Part shown: positions 28,717 through 37,748 of the stretch, piece by piece
Layout of the letters: every line of letters begins with the position of its first letter
Numbering within the stretch: the first letter of the stretch is position 1
Source of the DNA: Chloroflexota bacterium
GTDB taxonomy: Bacteria > Chloroflexota > Dehalococcoidia > Lucifugimonadales > Lucifugimonadaceae
Assembly (NCBI GenBank): GCA_027618835.1
Contig: JAQCHZ010000007.1
Location: 62,001 to 126,000 of the forward strand
DNA: 64,000 nt
Direction: 5' to 3'
Translations under genes and position numbers: made by a program
Notes under the pieces: model-generated
What the model was told of the DNA's origin: nothing
The model's input: only the letters and a program-made list of their open reading frames with translations
The model's database searches: none

Positions 28717-28800
28717 GAGGTATCTCGCTTACTAACTACGTAATCGGCGTGCGGCAGCAGTGTAGCGCGAGCAGACAGTGTGCGGGGCGTTCGAGGAATA

Positions 28801-29637
28801 TTATTCCGGCTTATGCGCTTTGATCGACTGCATCAGTGGGAGATAATCCTCTTTGCCATCGGGCATTTTCCAAAGCCCTTTGCCCGCTGTAACCATCATC
28901 GGAAAAGCTTGCCAGTGAACAACCTTGTGCTCATGAACAAAATCAATCACGAGTCCAGCTTGAATCAGCGCATCAATCGTCTCGCCGAGTTCGTGCGTGA
29001 AGTTGTACATTTTGGTGTGTTCGATCGTGCCGGTACCGGCGTATGACGTACTTTCCTCGTAGGGTTGCGGTCCCGCCGATTCGAAATATGGCCAATCGAG
29101 CACGATATTGTCGCCGTGGTCTTCATCGGAAACCGCCCACATCATTGGGTGACCTTCAAGAATGTAGAACGTCCCGCCCGGTTTTAGGAATCCGGCAACG
29201 ACTTCTGCCCAGCGCTTGATACCGGGTAATCAGCAAATGGCACCGACGCCGGTGTACACAATGTCGAACTGCCTGTCTGGCAAGACCTGCGGCGAATCGT
29301 ATACATCTGCGACCAAGATCTCGCCCGGCGTACCCGACTTCGCACTCAAGTTTTTACAAGCTTCGATCGCTGGCTCCGAGAAATCGACACCCGTAACGTC
29401 GGCTCCTCGCCGAGCCCAACTTAGCGTGTCGTGGCCAATGTGGCACTGCAAGTGCAGCAACGATTTGCCAGCTACATCGCCCAATTCATTACGGTCGAGA
29501 TCGAACTGAACCACATCGCTGATGTGCTTCGGATCATCGACGAACTTCTGAATCTTGTACTCGTCAGAACCCAAATGAATCGGAACTCGGGCATCCCGGT
29601 TATCTCGATTTACTGATTGATATTCGTCTAGTGCCAT
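28801..29637 (-). pseudogene. Class I SAM methyltransferase interrupted by one in-frame TGA
   Basis: One continuous frame of 278 codons from ATG 29637 to 28801 is interrupted only by TGA at 29230-29232. Motif I is LLHLQCHIGHDTLSWARRGADVTGVDF. Just before the TGA is YTGVGAIC; just after it is LPGIKRWAEVVAGFLKPGGTFYILEGHP. Relatives from memory have Trp at this place (GALCW followed by LPDI), so TGG to TGA is the simplest explanation. Because selB is in the same genome, UGA recoding must also be considered; no convincing hairpin was found right after the TGA. Both halves retain normal coding quality, so the lesion is recent or tolerated. Confidence 0.8.
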
Positions 29638-29721
29638 TCGGGATTCTCCAGCCTTACACGCCTAGTTCTGCGGTCAGATCATATACGGATAGTGCCGGAT
29701 GATCTTTGGTGGTAATTAACC

Positions 29722-29755
29722 AAAAAGTGCTGACCACTATGGGTCAGCACTTTGA
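29722..29755 (-). terminator. Intrinsic terminator after the enolase-superfamily gene
   Basis: A twelve-base perfect stem AAAGTGCTGACC / GGTCAGCACTTT (29724-29735 with 29742-29753) with a six-base loop, followed on the minus strand by TTGGTTAATT. It separates the dehydratase gene from the methyltransferase. Confidence 0.85.
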
Positions 29756-29776
29756 ATAAAGATATTCCCAAACGAT

Positions 29777-30988
29777 TTACAGATCACTGCCGATCGTTGT
29801 GGTCTTCGGGTCTTCCAAGAACGAATCCAACAGGTTCGTTCCGGCGCCATCGCCCACAGGCGGGTACGCATAGCCGTTTTCGATTCTTGGCAACTGGTCA
29901 ACAATCTCTTTGTACCAGGTGTTGTTGTACGCACGAACAGTCTCTTGAATCAGAGCATTCGGTGCGTTCAAAGAGAGGTGAACGCTGAACATTAGAGTCA
30001 CCGGACCCACACAGTCATGAGGTGCGACTGGCATGTGGTAGGCGTGCGCCATTGAAGCGATTCGCTTCGCCTCGGAGATACCACCGACCCACGAAATATC
30101 GAGCATGCAGATGGTCATCGCTTGCTTTTCGAACATCTCTCGGAACGCCCATCGGGTCGCTACAGTTTCACTGGCTGTCGTTGCAATATCGGTCGACTTG
30201 CGGAACTCGGCGAGGGTGTCGATGTTGTCCATCGGCACTGGGTCTTCAAACCAGAAAGGACTATGTGGCTCGACCGACTTTGCGATTCGCTTAGCCGAGG
30301 AAAGATTCCACAGGCTGTGCATTTCGACCATGACGTCCATCTTGTTGCCGACTGCTTCTCGAATCTTCCTGAACGGCTCGGTGCCTTCTTCAAGATCGGT
30401 GGCGTGGATGAACTGTCCGTTTGATTCGACTGAATATTTGTCGAATGGCCAGATCTTCATAGCTGTGAAGCCTTCCGACATCAAACTATCGGCAAGCGCA
30501 CCAGCATCGGTCATGAAGGCGTGGTAATCCTCGTAGGGCTGCTCAGGTCGGTAGTCGATTTGACCCGGTGACCACCCGCCGCTGACCTTCACTCCGTACG
30601 AGTATCCAGCGCAGGTGTTGTAGACCCGTATCTTCTCTCGGGCTAGTCCACCTAGCACTTGATACAGAGGTTGATTATTACGTCTGGCGTACAAATCCCA
30701 AAGCGCCATATCGATCGCTGAAACCGACGATGCATCAACGCTGCGACCACGGTTCACCTTCATCCGTCGACCAAGAGTGTCCCAGTGCAAATCGAGTTGG
30801 TCTGGGTCTTTACCGAGCAAGTAGGGTGCGATATCTCCGTGAATATATGCTTCGATCGCGTCAGGAGAGAACGAAGTTTCTCCAAGCCCAACATAGCCAT
30901 CTGAGCTGTAAACCTTTGCCCACACGATCATCGGGTACTCGGGGTTTCGTAGCGTTTCGATTCGGGTTATTACGACCGCGGATGCCAT
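29777..30988 (-). CDS. Mandelate racemase/muconate-lactonizing (enolase superfamily) enzyme
   Basis: 403 residues from ATG 30988; the frame is open 26 codons further but that region is not conserved in kind. The N-terminal capping domain (GLGETSFSPDAIEAYI) is followed by the barrel: AMKIWPFD, VMVEMHSLWN and FWFEDPVP (metal-ligand positions), ASETVATRWAF, and PVAPHDCVGPV (His base). The layout fits sugar-acid dehydratases of the MR subgroup. Enolase-superfamily enzymes typically dehydrate aldonic acids; the precise substrate is open. It is a stand-alone unit with its own terminator, divergent from uppP. Confidence 0.87.
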   Translation of the reverse strand: MASAVVITRIETLRNPEYPMIVWAKVYSSDGYVGLGETSFSPDAIEAYIHGDIAPYLLGKDPDQLDLHWDTLGRRMKVNRGRSVDASSVSAIDMALWDLYARRNNQPLYQVLGGLAREKIRVYNTCAGYSYGVKVSGGWSPGQIDYRPEQPYEDYHAFMTDAGALADSLMSEGFTAMKIWPFDKYSVESNGQFIHATDLEEGTEPFRKIREAVGNKMDVMVEMHSLWNLSSAKRIAKSVEPHSPFWFEDPVPMDNIDTLAEFRKSTDIATTASETVATRWAFREMFEKQAMTICMLDISWVGGISEAKRIASMAHAYHMPVAPHDCVGPVTLMFSVHLSLNAPNALIQETVRAYNNTWYKEIVDQLPRIENGYAYPPVGDGAGTNLLDSFLEDPKTTTIGSDL

Positions 30989-31140
30989 TTTTAGTCTCGT
31001 TGTTATGGAGTGCGAAATATTTTGATGTTTTCCATTATCGAATCCGACTGATGGAAAGACGACCAAAGGTTAACAAGCCAGATAGTGGTTGTGTGAATGT
31101 GTGGCATGAAATTTTCGAAACGTTCAAACTTCAAGAAGCC

Positions 31141-31974
31141 ATGTCATTCATCCAGATAATCGTCCTCGCAATTGTGCAGGGCATCACAGAATTTCTGCCG
31201 ATAAGCAGCAGTGGACACTTGATCTTGGGATCATGGCTGTTCAACTGGCCCGATCAGGGCTTGTTCTTTGACGCCGCCGTCCACGTTGGCACGCTTGTTG
31301 CGGTGTTGGTCTACTTCCGGCGCGAGTGGATTCAGATGATGACTGGGCTGACGGGTAACGGGCCGGTCGAAATCGACGACTCAGGCGGAATAGTTAGATC
31401 GAGGACATTAGCGGTGTTGATCGTCGCTGGAACTGTTCCATTGGTCGTGATTGCTCCGTTCATCAAAGATTCACTAGAGAACGATTTTCGTGATCCTACA
31501 GCGGTCGGCTGGCTGCTGATTGCGACCGCATTTGCTCTTATTGTCGGAGAACTATTCGGTAAATATGTCCACAAGAAGACAATCGGAATGGACTCGCTCA
31601 GAGTTCAGCAGAGCTTCACTATTGGTCTGATTCAGGTTCTTGCTGCTCTCCCAGGTATTTCACGCTCAGGTGTGACGATGGTTACTGGGATGGCGGTTGG
31701 ATTATCCAGAGAGTCAGCTGCAAGATTTTCAATGTTGCTGGCGACTCCCGCAATCGCTGGTGCGGGTGTTCTTGTTGCCAAGGATGCTCTCGATTCCGCC
31801 GCCGAAATCAATCTTGGTGCAGCCGCTCTAGGAGCGGGAATCTCGGCTATCACTGCTTACTTTGTGATAGCCGGATTTATCAAGTTGCTAAAGAACGGAT
31901 CACTCCGACCGTTTATCGCCTACTGCCTGATCGCCGGCATTGGCGTGGTTATCGCTCGGGCAATGGGCGCGTAA
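31141..31974 (+). CDS. uppP: Undecaprenyl-diphosphatase UppP (BacA)
   Basis: 277 residues from ATG 31141 (AAGAAG upstream). The frame is open much further upstream to 30730, but only from here does it match the family. Signatures: VQGITEFLPISSSGHL at the N-terminus and LPGISRSGVTMVTG in the middle, with eight predicted membrane helices. It dephosphorylates undecaprenyl diphosphate to recycle the lipid carrier used for cell-wall and surface polysaccharide synthesis. It stands alone between the enolase gene and an IS element. Confidence 0.93.
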   Translation: MSFIQIIVLAIVQGITEFLPISSSGHLILGSWLFNWPDQGLFFDAAVHVGTLVAVLVYFRREWIQMMTGLTGNGPVEIDDSGGIVRSRTLAVLIVAGTVPLVVIAPFIKDSLENDFRDPTAVGWLLIATAFALIVGELFGKYVHKKTIGMDSLRVQQSFTIGLIQVLAALPGISRSGVTMVTGMAVGLSRESAARFSMLLATPAIAGAGVLVAKDALDSAAEINLGAAALGAGISAITAYFVIAGFIKLLKNGSLRPFIAYCLIAGIGVVIARAMGA

Positions 31975-32007
31975 TTCGGACTTTGCATGTCCCAGTTCGC
32001 CCAACCT

Positions 32008-32044
32008 TGTCATTGCGGGCATAGTGATCCAAAATGTGTGCTTT
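32008..32044 (+). repeat. Left terminal inverted repeat of the IS
   Basis: Left end of the element; begins TGTCATTGCGGGCATA and ends AAAATGTGTGCTTT. It pairs with the reverse complement of 33073-33109. Confidence 0.88.
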
Positions 32045-32120
32045 TGTCGACAGCTTTTCAGTTTGGCTCAAACGTAAGGTGTGGTTGCAATCTATAAACC
32101 GGTTTAGAGATCAGGGTGTT

Positions 32121-33074
32121 ATGTCCCCAAAAAACACTGCCCGCAGTGCGGGGATGTAGCCAAGCGAAATGGCCACTACTCGAACGGTCGCCAGCAGTGG
32201 TTGTGTCATACCTGCAAGCGTTCGTTTAGTTGGCGAAATCCCGAAGCCCGTCGTATGCGTGAGATGGCCTGGGTTCCGGCGGTGGATAGTTGAGGGATAC
32301 TCGCTACGTCAACTGGTTCAGCAAAGCGGACACAGCCAACTCTGGTTACGCCGCCTAAACGATAGCTTCCTCGCCCAGCCGCCCCCGACGATGGCTCTTG
32401 AGCCCCAAGCTGCTCAGCACATTCTTTTCGACGGTACATTCCTTCACCGTCCTCACAGCATCGTAGTCCTAATGAACGGGCAGACCCAACGGGTAGTGCG
32501 GGGGCAGTTCGATGTTCAGGAGAACTCGGCACCGCAGTTACGGGCGTTCTTTGAGCCAATGGTCTGCAAAGGCTTATCCCCTCTCAGTTTCACTGTGGAC
32601 GGCAACCCGCAAGTGATCAAGGTTCTCAAAGAACTTTGGCCAAATACACCCGTCCAGCGCTGTCTAGTTCACATCCAACGACAGGGGTTGTCATGGTGCA
32701 AAAACTCTCCCAAAACGGCCTACGCTCGTCAGCTGCGACAGATCTTCCTCAGCGTCAGCAGGATCGATACTCCTGCTGATCGAGAAGCATTTCTAAGCCT
32801 CGTCGCCACCTGGGAGGATCGGTACGGTACCGAGATAACAGCCCGCAAAGAAACCGGTCGGGTTTTCAGCGATATAAAACGTGCCCGCAGCATGCTTCTA
32901 CGTGCCCTGCCGGACATGTTTCACTACATCGACGACCCGCATATACCGACCACAACCAACGGTCTGGAAGGGTACTTCTCTCGCCTGAAATCTCACTACC
33001 GTCAGCACCGCGGTCTCAGCCCGCGTAAACGACTCAATTACTTGGCCTGGTACTTCTACTTTAAGCCCAAGTAA
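32121..33074 (+). pseudogene. IS1249/IS256-like DDE transposase, two frame shifts in the N-terminal part
   Basis: From ATG 32121 the first codons MSPK run into a stop unless reading shifts by -1 at A-AAA-AAC (32128-32134 region), after which a zinc ribbon appears (CPQCG at 32138, CHTCK). A +1 change at a GGG near 32272 then joins RRWIVEGYSLRQLVQQSG and the full catalytic part to 33074: ILFDGTFLH (first Asp), FTVDGNPQVIKVL (second Asp), NTPVQRCLVHIQRQ, and the final TTNGLEGYFSRLK (Glu). The DDE core is intact; only the N-terminal ribbon is out of frame. Programmed slippage, mutation or indel error in homopolymers are all possible. Confidence 0.8.
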
Positions 33075-33109
33075 AGCACACATTTTTGAGTAATATGCCC
33101 GCAATGACA
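33073..33109 (-). repeat. Right terminal inverted repeat of the IS
   Basis: Right end of the element. Read on the minus strand it is TGTCATTGCGGGCATA, seven variable bases, then AAAATGTGTGCTTT. Its inner end touches the transposase stop. Confidence 0.88.
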
Positions 33110-33168
33110 GAACGTCCGCATTGTGAGAAGTCGCCTAGTCGCTCGTGCCCTGGGCCCGTAGTCGAGGC

Positions 33169-33642
33169 TTACGGCTTACGGGCTTCCCACGTTACATCGC
33201 AGTTCTCGCACTCTTCCTGCCAAACGTGAATTGCGGGTGGCATAGCGACTGCGAATCGCAAACTCATCTCGTCGCCCTCAGTAACGATGTGGTGAACAGT
33301 GCCACGGGGAATCCAGACGATATCGCCTTTTTTAGCGTGAATGATCTTGCCGCCGGTCAACTCCCACCGAAGCTTGCCCGCCATAACGCACCACCACTCG
33401 TCGAAATTGCTGTGCCAATGAGCGTGATTGCCTTGACCCGGCATGGAAGCGATAAGCGTGCCTAAGTTTCGTTCATCTTCGATGAGCAGCTTTGACCAGG
33501 GCGGAGGACCCATCTCGGCGACTACTTTATCTACTTCGATGTGCATCATTCCCGGTCCCATCGATGCATCGACCCGAGGTGGAATCGGTCCTTCGACTAC
33601 ATCGTCGATAGCGGCTACTACGCCTTCGTAATCTGTTCCCAT
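33169..33642 (-). CDS. Cupin-domain protein
   Basis: 157 residues from ATG 33642, which has GGAG nine bases upstream; the frame is open 37 codons further but without a ribosome site. The cupin motifs are NHAHWHSNFDEWWCVMAGKLRWEL (motif 1 with two His and Glu) and IPRGTVHHIV (motif 2). A metal-dependent small-molecule enzyme or a binding protein of the RmlC fold is likely; the substrate is unknown. A tail with CENCDV after the barrel could bind metal. It is divergent from the CehA/McbA gene 170 bp away. Confidence 0.8.
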   Translation of the reverse strand: MGTDYEGVVAAIDDVVEGPIPPRVDASMGPGMMHIEVDKVVAEMGPPPWSKLLIEDERNLGTLIASMPGQGNHAHWHSNFDEWWCVMAGKLRWELTGGKIIHAKKGDIVWIPRGTVHHIVTEGDEMSLRFAVAMPPAIHVWQEECENCDVTWEARKP

Positions 33643-33812
33643 CGTTAGTTTCTCCAAATCAGAAGCCGAATGACGTCTTCTGAGCTTGTTGCTGAATATT
33701 CGCGTTGCGGCTAACGTAGCACGATCACGAATCAACGAAGGCTCAAAAAGCATCCTAAGCTCGAGAACTAAAGTCGCTGCGGTCGATTATTTCGAGTCCG
33801 ACAAGGAACATC

Positions 33813-35258
33813 ATGCCCAAGATCACAGGTGAAATCAGAGACGCTGCAACAGGTGAAATCGTTCAAGCGCGAGTACAAGTTCTCGCTCCGAACGGCGAAA
33901 ACGTTGCACCCGTCGACGCCATGTGGAAAGTCGGCTCGGGCGAACCGTTCTTTTACAGCAATGGTCAGTTCTCTCTCGACACCACTCGCGGCTACCACCG
34001 AGTACTCGTCGAGCGTGGAACCGAATTCACGCCGTGGGAAGGGACTATCGAAGTCGATGGCTCTTCCGATTCGTCGGTCGATATCCAACTTGAGCGTTGG
34101 TCCGATCTTCCCGATCGAGGCTGGCACCCCGGCAACACCCATATTCATTACGACGAAAAGGAAACTGATCCCGACCGTCGGCTCGCATACGACTCGCGGG
34201 TTGAAGACCTGCGAATGACCGCCGTGTCGATTCTTAAACGTTGGGATCTCGACTACGCAACAAACAAGTACCCGCCGGGAGTTCTCACCGAATACACCGA
34301 CACGCATCACCACGTTCAAAGCGGTGAAGAAACCCGCCATAATCACGATCCCTCTGACCCGTTCAAGATTGGTTATGGCCACGTGATGTTGCTCAACATT
34401 CGTAATCAAGTCGACCCGATTAGTCGTGGGCTCATCATCGACCAGTTCGATCCCGATTATCCGCCGCTCAGCTATGCCTGCGATCAGGCGAACGACCAAG
34501 ACGGACTCGTTATCTGGTGCCACAACGGACAAGGTATGGAAGCTCCGGTCGCGGCAGCGCTCGGCAAGGTGCATGCCATGAATCTGTTCGATCCGTTCTG
34601 GACCGATATTGAATATCTCTACTGGTACCACATGCTCAATACCGGAATCAAAATGCCAGTGTCGACCGGCTCTGACTGGTTCGTAAGTTCTGCCAATCGT
34701 GTTTACTCGCAGACCAACGGCGGATTCTCTTACGAATCATGGCTCGACGGGATTCGTACCGGTAAAACGTTCATTACGAACGGACCCGCATTGTTCTTAT
34801 CGGTCGCCGGACAAGAGCCGGGTGCAACGATTCAAGTCGATAAACGCGCACGTATTCCTGTTCACGCCAATTGGAACTCGCATCATGCCGTCGAGCGGGT
34901 CGAAATCGTTCTCAACGGAAAAGTGGTTGCGAGGCGAGATTTCCCTGAAGGTGCGAATACCGGTCACGTCGAAGTCGATCTAATTGCCGAATCCGACGGG
35001 TGGATCGGTGCTCGACTGGGTTCAGGTTCTCGTGATTCGTTCAATCAGCCGATCTGGGCGCACACAAGCCCGATTTACATAAGAGGCACCGGCGCACAGT
35101 CCGAAGCCAGCGTCGAATCAGCGAAATTCTACGCCGATCAAATTGGCGAGGGAATCAACTGGGTGAAGACCAAAGGTCGCTTCTATACCGATGCACAGCG
35201 CAACGAAGTAGTCGACCTGTTCAAGCAAGGCCAGAATTGGTACCGTAATCTGATTTAA
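33813..35258 (+). CDS. CehA/McbA-family metallohydrolase
   Basis: 481 residues. The first 100 residues form a beta-sandwich-like domain (ITGEIRDAATGEIVQARVQVL). The PHP-type hydrolase core begins with GWHPGNTHIHYDEK, whose HxH binds metal, and continues with TEYTDTHHH and IWCHNGQGM, then TGSDWF. CehA and McbA hydrolyse carbamate pesticides, but the wider family is broad and usually described as hydrolases of unknown natural substrate. No signal peptide is present. A further beta domain (RIPVHANWNSHHAVERVEI) closes the protein. Confidence 0.8.
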   Translation: MPKITGEIRDAATGEIVQARVQVLAPNGENVAPVDAMWKVGSGEPFFYSNGQFSLDTTRGYHRVLVERGTEFTPWEGTIEVDGSSDSSVDIQLERWSDLPDRGWHPGNTHIHYDEKETDPDRRLAYDSRVEDLRMTAVSILKRWDLDYATNKYPPGVLTEYTDTHHHVQSGEETRHNHDPSDPFKIGYGHVMLLNIRNQVDPISRGLIIDQFDPDYPPLSYACDQANDQDGLVIWCHNGQGMEAPVAAALGKVHAMNLFDPFWTDIEYLYWYHMLNTGIKMPVSTGSDWFVSSANRVYSQTNGGFSYESWLDGIRTGKTFITNGPALFLSVAGQEPGATIQVDKRARIPVHANWNSHHAVERVEIVLNGKVVARRDFPEGANTGHVEVDLIAESDGWIGARLGSGSRDSFNQPIWAHTSPIYIRGTGAQSEASVESAKFYADQIGEGINWVKTKGRFYTDAQRNEVVDLFKQGQNWYRNLI

Positions 35259-35360
35259 CCCTAACGACCGTACAACCGTGCGACCTAGCTTACGGGTAAA
35301 CTCGCTCGGGTCGTTTTGTTCTAGACCAACCAGTTATCCACCGTAGATAAATTCGAGTCT

Positions 35361-36065
35361 GTGAAAAATATGTCCGTCGAAGCTCTGTTAGATACCTATT
35401 ACGATCGCGCAACGATCCCACTTCGGAACACGAAATTTGGAAGAGACATAACAGGATCTCTCGATATTCGTCACGTTACTGAAGATGACGAATTTCGATT
35501 CCTGCATCACAAGATAATCCTGAAGGACGGTGTCGCATCTAGTGTTTGGCGAGAGCAGGAGTGGGGGCTCGGTGAGAATTCAATCGACGTAACCCATTTC
35601 GAAGATGGAATCGTAAAGCAACTCAGCCTTCGACATACCGGAGACTCTGTGACCGGTCTGAAAGTCAGCCTAAGCCGGTATGAATGGCTACTTCCTGATC
35701 CCGATCATCGCTTGCCGTACATATTCGGTCGTGCCGATATGGAGACCTGGTACAAAGCCAGCGATTTTCAGATGGGCCTCAACCGATGTCGACTCGCGTG
35801 GGATCAGGAAACGAAGCACACGTTTTCGGTTCGCGAACTCGGTGTCGATAGAGATAAAGCCGAGCACCTATATAAAGGTGTTGAGTACCGTATCGAGATT
35901 GATGAATCTATTCGGTTGACTATCGAGGAAAAAGAAACGCGCCGAGTTGTTTGGCGAATCAGCATGTCGGCTGACGAAGTTCGAGCGCTCTTCGAATATG
36001 CCAGTAACGAGCCGTGGTTGAACGGCTGGGGACCTGTCGCTGCGATCGTCGAAAACGGCAAGTAG
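35361..36065 (+). CDS. Protein of unknown function
   Basis: 234 residues starting with GTG 35361 or ATG 35370. Beta-rich, without signal or membrane segments; features include VWREQEWGLGENSIDV, a YEWLLPDPDHRLPYIFG segment and a C-terminal WLNGWGPVAA. No family is recognised. It follows the CehA/McbA gene by about 100 bp on the same strand and may be its partner, but nothing links them in function. Confidence 0.65.
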   Translation: MKNMSVEALLDTYYDRATIPLRNTKFGRDITGSLDIRHVTEDDEFRFLHHKIILKDGVASSVWREQEWGLGENSIDVTHFEDGIVKQLSLRHTGDSVTGLKVSLSRYEWLLPDPDHRLPYIFGRADMETWYKASDFQMGLNRCRLAWDQETKHTFSVRELGVDRDKAEHLYKGVEYRIEIDESIRLTIEEKETRRVVWRISMSADEVRALFEYASNEPWLNGWGPVAAIVENGK

Positions 36066-36103
36066 TTTTAGTTCTTGGCAGCGATTCTGCCAGGCGTCTC
36101 GAC

Positions 36104-36121
36104 CCCCGATTTTCATCGGGG
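36104..36121. repeat. Hairpin fragment of the intergenic repeat
   Basis: CCCCGAT (36104-36110), TTTC, ATCGGGG (36115-36121), followed by TAAACTCCG. On the minus strand the loop is GAAA, a stable tetraloop. The segment from here through TAAACTCCG recurs in the repeat copy at 48.2 kb, and an AAGACCTTCGGCGG segment further on resembles the TCTTCGGTGG of the other copies. Confidence 0.5.
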
Positions 36122-36194
36122 TAAACTCCGCAAACCGCATTGGAAAGACCTTCGGCGGACGGGTAGAGATGGAATACGCGATCCCCACAACTCG

Positions 36195-37733
36195 CTAGTC
36201 GCTGCGTGTGTACGTAGCTTCCATATCTAACGGATATAACGATTTGCGAACTCGTTTGTAGTCGAAGGTCGACATATCGGCTGAAGTAGCTCCGGACGTG
36301 TTTACAGTGATCATCTCACTCGCTATTGGCTGATACGCAGGTCGTGGAGAAACCACTCCCTTGGCGACCACAATGTCGAAGTCGTCGGGTCGGTACCCGA
36401 GCGAGTAGAACTGCTCTCGACTCATATTTCCAACTCGAGTTGTAACCAGCGCTACCGTTGGGCCTTCTTTCGTTTCGATCACCACCGTCGTGCCACCGTC
36501 GAAAAATCTCCAACCAGCGTGAACCGTGCCGCTATCTTCGAATCGACCGTCTGAGATGCGGGTGACCCGACCGTTCAGCCGGACCGGCTCTCCATGCAGC
36601 GAATCGGTCTTGCCACCTACATCTATGGTTACATTTTCGCCAATACCGGCTTCTAAACAGGCTGCAATAGCTTCCGTGTCACGCACTGTTTGAAGCCAAG
36701 AAGATGCCCCCTGCTTTACGGCTTCAGCAAGTAGAAAAGTGCTGTCGCCTGAACTTCCCGCTCCGATGTTGTCTCCAACGTCAAGTAACACGATGGGCCC
36801 TGAATCTTCAGATTTCGCCGTTGCCCGTTTCAACGCATATTCAACTGCTTCTGAAGCTGTAGGTCCAACCGGTTCATATAGCTCTTTTCGATTTGCCCAT
36901 GCGCGATCCGCTATCCACCGTGCAGCCTTCTTCGCTTCATCAACCGAACTTTCGTGCAGCACGTAGCAGGCAAGTCCGTTCTCATATACGTCCGACCACG
37001 GATACCCCTCACCAATCGAACCGCCAACGATTCCCGGATGAGCAAGCACAGTTTCTAGATCGTCAATAACTGCTTTCATCGGCATGTCGCGCGTGTCATG
37101 CTGGAAAATTCCAACGACCATGGGAGGCATTTCGAGCCACTTGGCAGGTCGCCAATTCTCAGTAGCCATACGCACGACAAGATCACAAGCGTCGTGCGCT
37201 CGTGGCACGGCGTCGGTGTGCGGGTTGGTTTTGTAGATGACCAATGCGTCTGTCTCGTCAGCCATCTGCTGCGAAACGTTCGCGTGGAGATCGAGGGTCA
37301 TGGCGACCGGCACGTCAGTACCAACGATTTCGCGCACTCGTCGAGCCAACTCGCCGTCCATGTCAGGATATTCTTCCGAGACGGCAGCTCCCATTTGATT
37401 AAGCAAAACTCCATCGAACGGACCCTGCTCACGAAGCATGTCTAACGCTTCTCCGCCGAGCTTGTCGAACACTTCTTTGCTGATCGTCCCGCCAGGGTCT
37501 GTGGCTGCAAATATCAGCGGGGTAAGCTCGAAATCGAGTCGTTTCGAAGCCTGAATGAACCCGGCCATAGATGTCTGTGATAGCTCGTGCATATCGTAGT
37601 ACTGTTGACCTCGCTGCACTGCGTAGGTCTGCATCCCCGAAACCTTGAAGCTGTCCATGGTTGTGGGTTTACTGGCGAACGTGTTTGTCTCGTGGTGGAT
37701 ACCGAGGGTTGCGATACGGAGTTTGTTGCTCAT
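36195..37733 (-). CDS. M81-family metallopeptidase (MlrC-like)
   Basis: 512 residues. The N-terminal M81 catalytic half contains IHHETNTF, LNQMGAAVSEEYPDMDGE, the TLDLHANVS motif and YKTNPHTD with a metal-binding His; the C-terminal half has DVGDNIGAGSSGDSTFLL. MlrC cleaves linear microcystin; most members act on unknown amidated compounds. It is the last gene of a leftward run after three hydroxyacid dehydrogenase genes, separated from the nearest by a terminator. Confidence 0.9.
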   Translation of the reverse strand: MSNKLRIATLGIHHETNTFASKPTTMDSFKVSGMQTYAVQRGQQYYDMHELSQTSMAGFIQASKRLDFELTPLIFAATDPGGTISKEVFDKLGGEALDMLREQGPFDGVLLNQMGAAVSEEYPDMDGELARRVREIVGTDVPVAMTLDLHANVSQQMADETDALVIYKTNPHTDAVPRAHDACDLVVRMATENWRPAKWLEMPPMVVGIFQHDTRDMPMKAVIDDLETVLAHPGIVGGSIGEGYPWSDVYENGLACYVLHESSVDEAKKAARWIADRAWANRKELYEPVGPTASEAVEYALKRATAKSEDSGPIVLLDVGDNIGAGSSGDSTFLLAEAVKQGASSWLQTVRDTEAIAACLEAGIGENVTIDVGGKTDSLHGEPVRLNGRVTRISDGRFEDSGTVHAGWRFFDGGTTVVIETKEGPTVALVTTRVGNMSREQFYSLGYRPDDFDIVVAKGVVSPRPAYQPIASEMITVNTSGATSADMSTFDYKRVRKSLYPLDMEATYTRSD

Positions 37734-37748
37734 ATTTCTTCTTAAACA

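Larger units (their letters stand above)
32008..33109 (+). mobile_element. IS1249-like insertion sequence with 37-bp terminal inverted repeats
   Basis: A 1,102-bp unit bounded by inverted repeats at 32008-32044 and 33073-33109 that match at 33 of 37 positions: the outer 16 bases (TGTCATTGCGGGCATA) and inner 14 (AAAATGTGTGCTTT) are identical, with a seven-base variable centre. It carries one transposase gene, which needs two frame changes to be read. No target-site duplication is apparent in the bases next to the repeats, so the insertion may be old or the outer end may lie a few bases off. It lies between uppP and the cupin gene, away from coding sequence. Confidence 0.88.

Noticed and set aside
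30730-31140. A 137-codon N-terminal extension of uppP.
   Set aside because: It overlaps the enolase-superfamily gene on the other strand, has no family match, and ATG 31141 fits the start of UppP exactly.
35868-36188. A leftward frame sharing the peptide EFTPMKI with one at 48068-48391.
   Set aside because: The similarity comes from the shared DNA hairpin repeat, not from a protein; both frames run over genes on the other side or through intergenic DNA.
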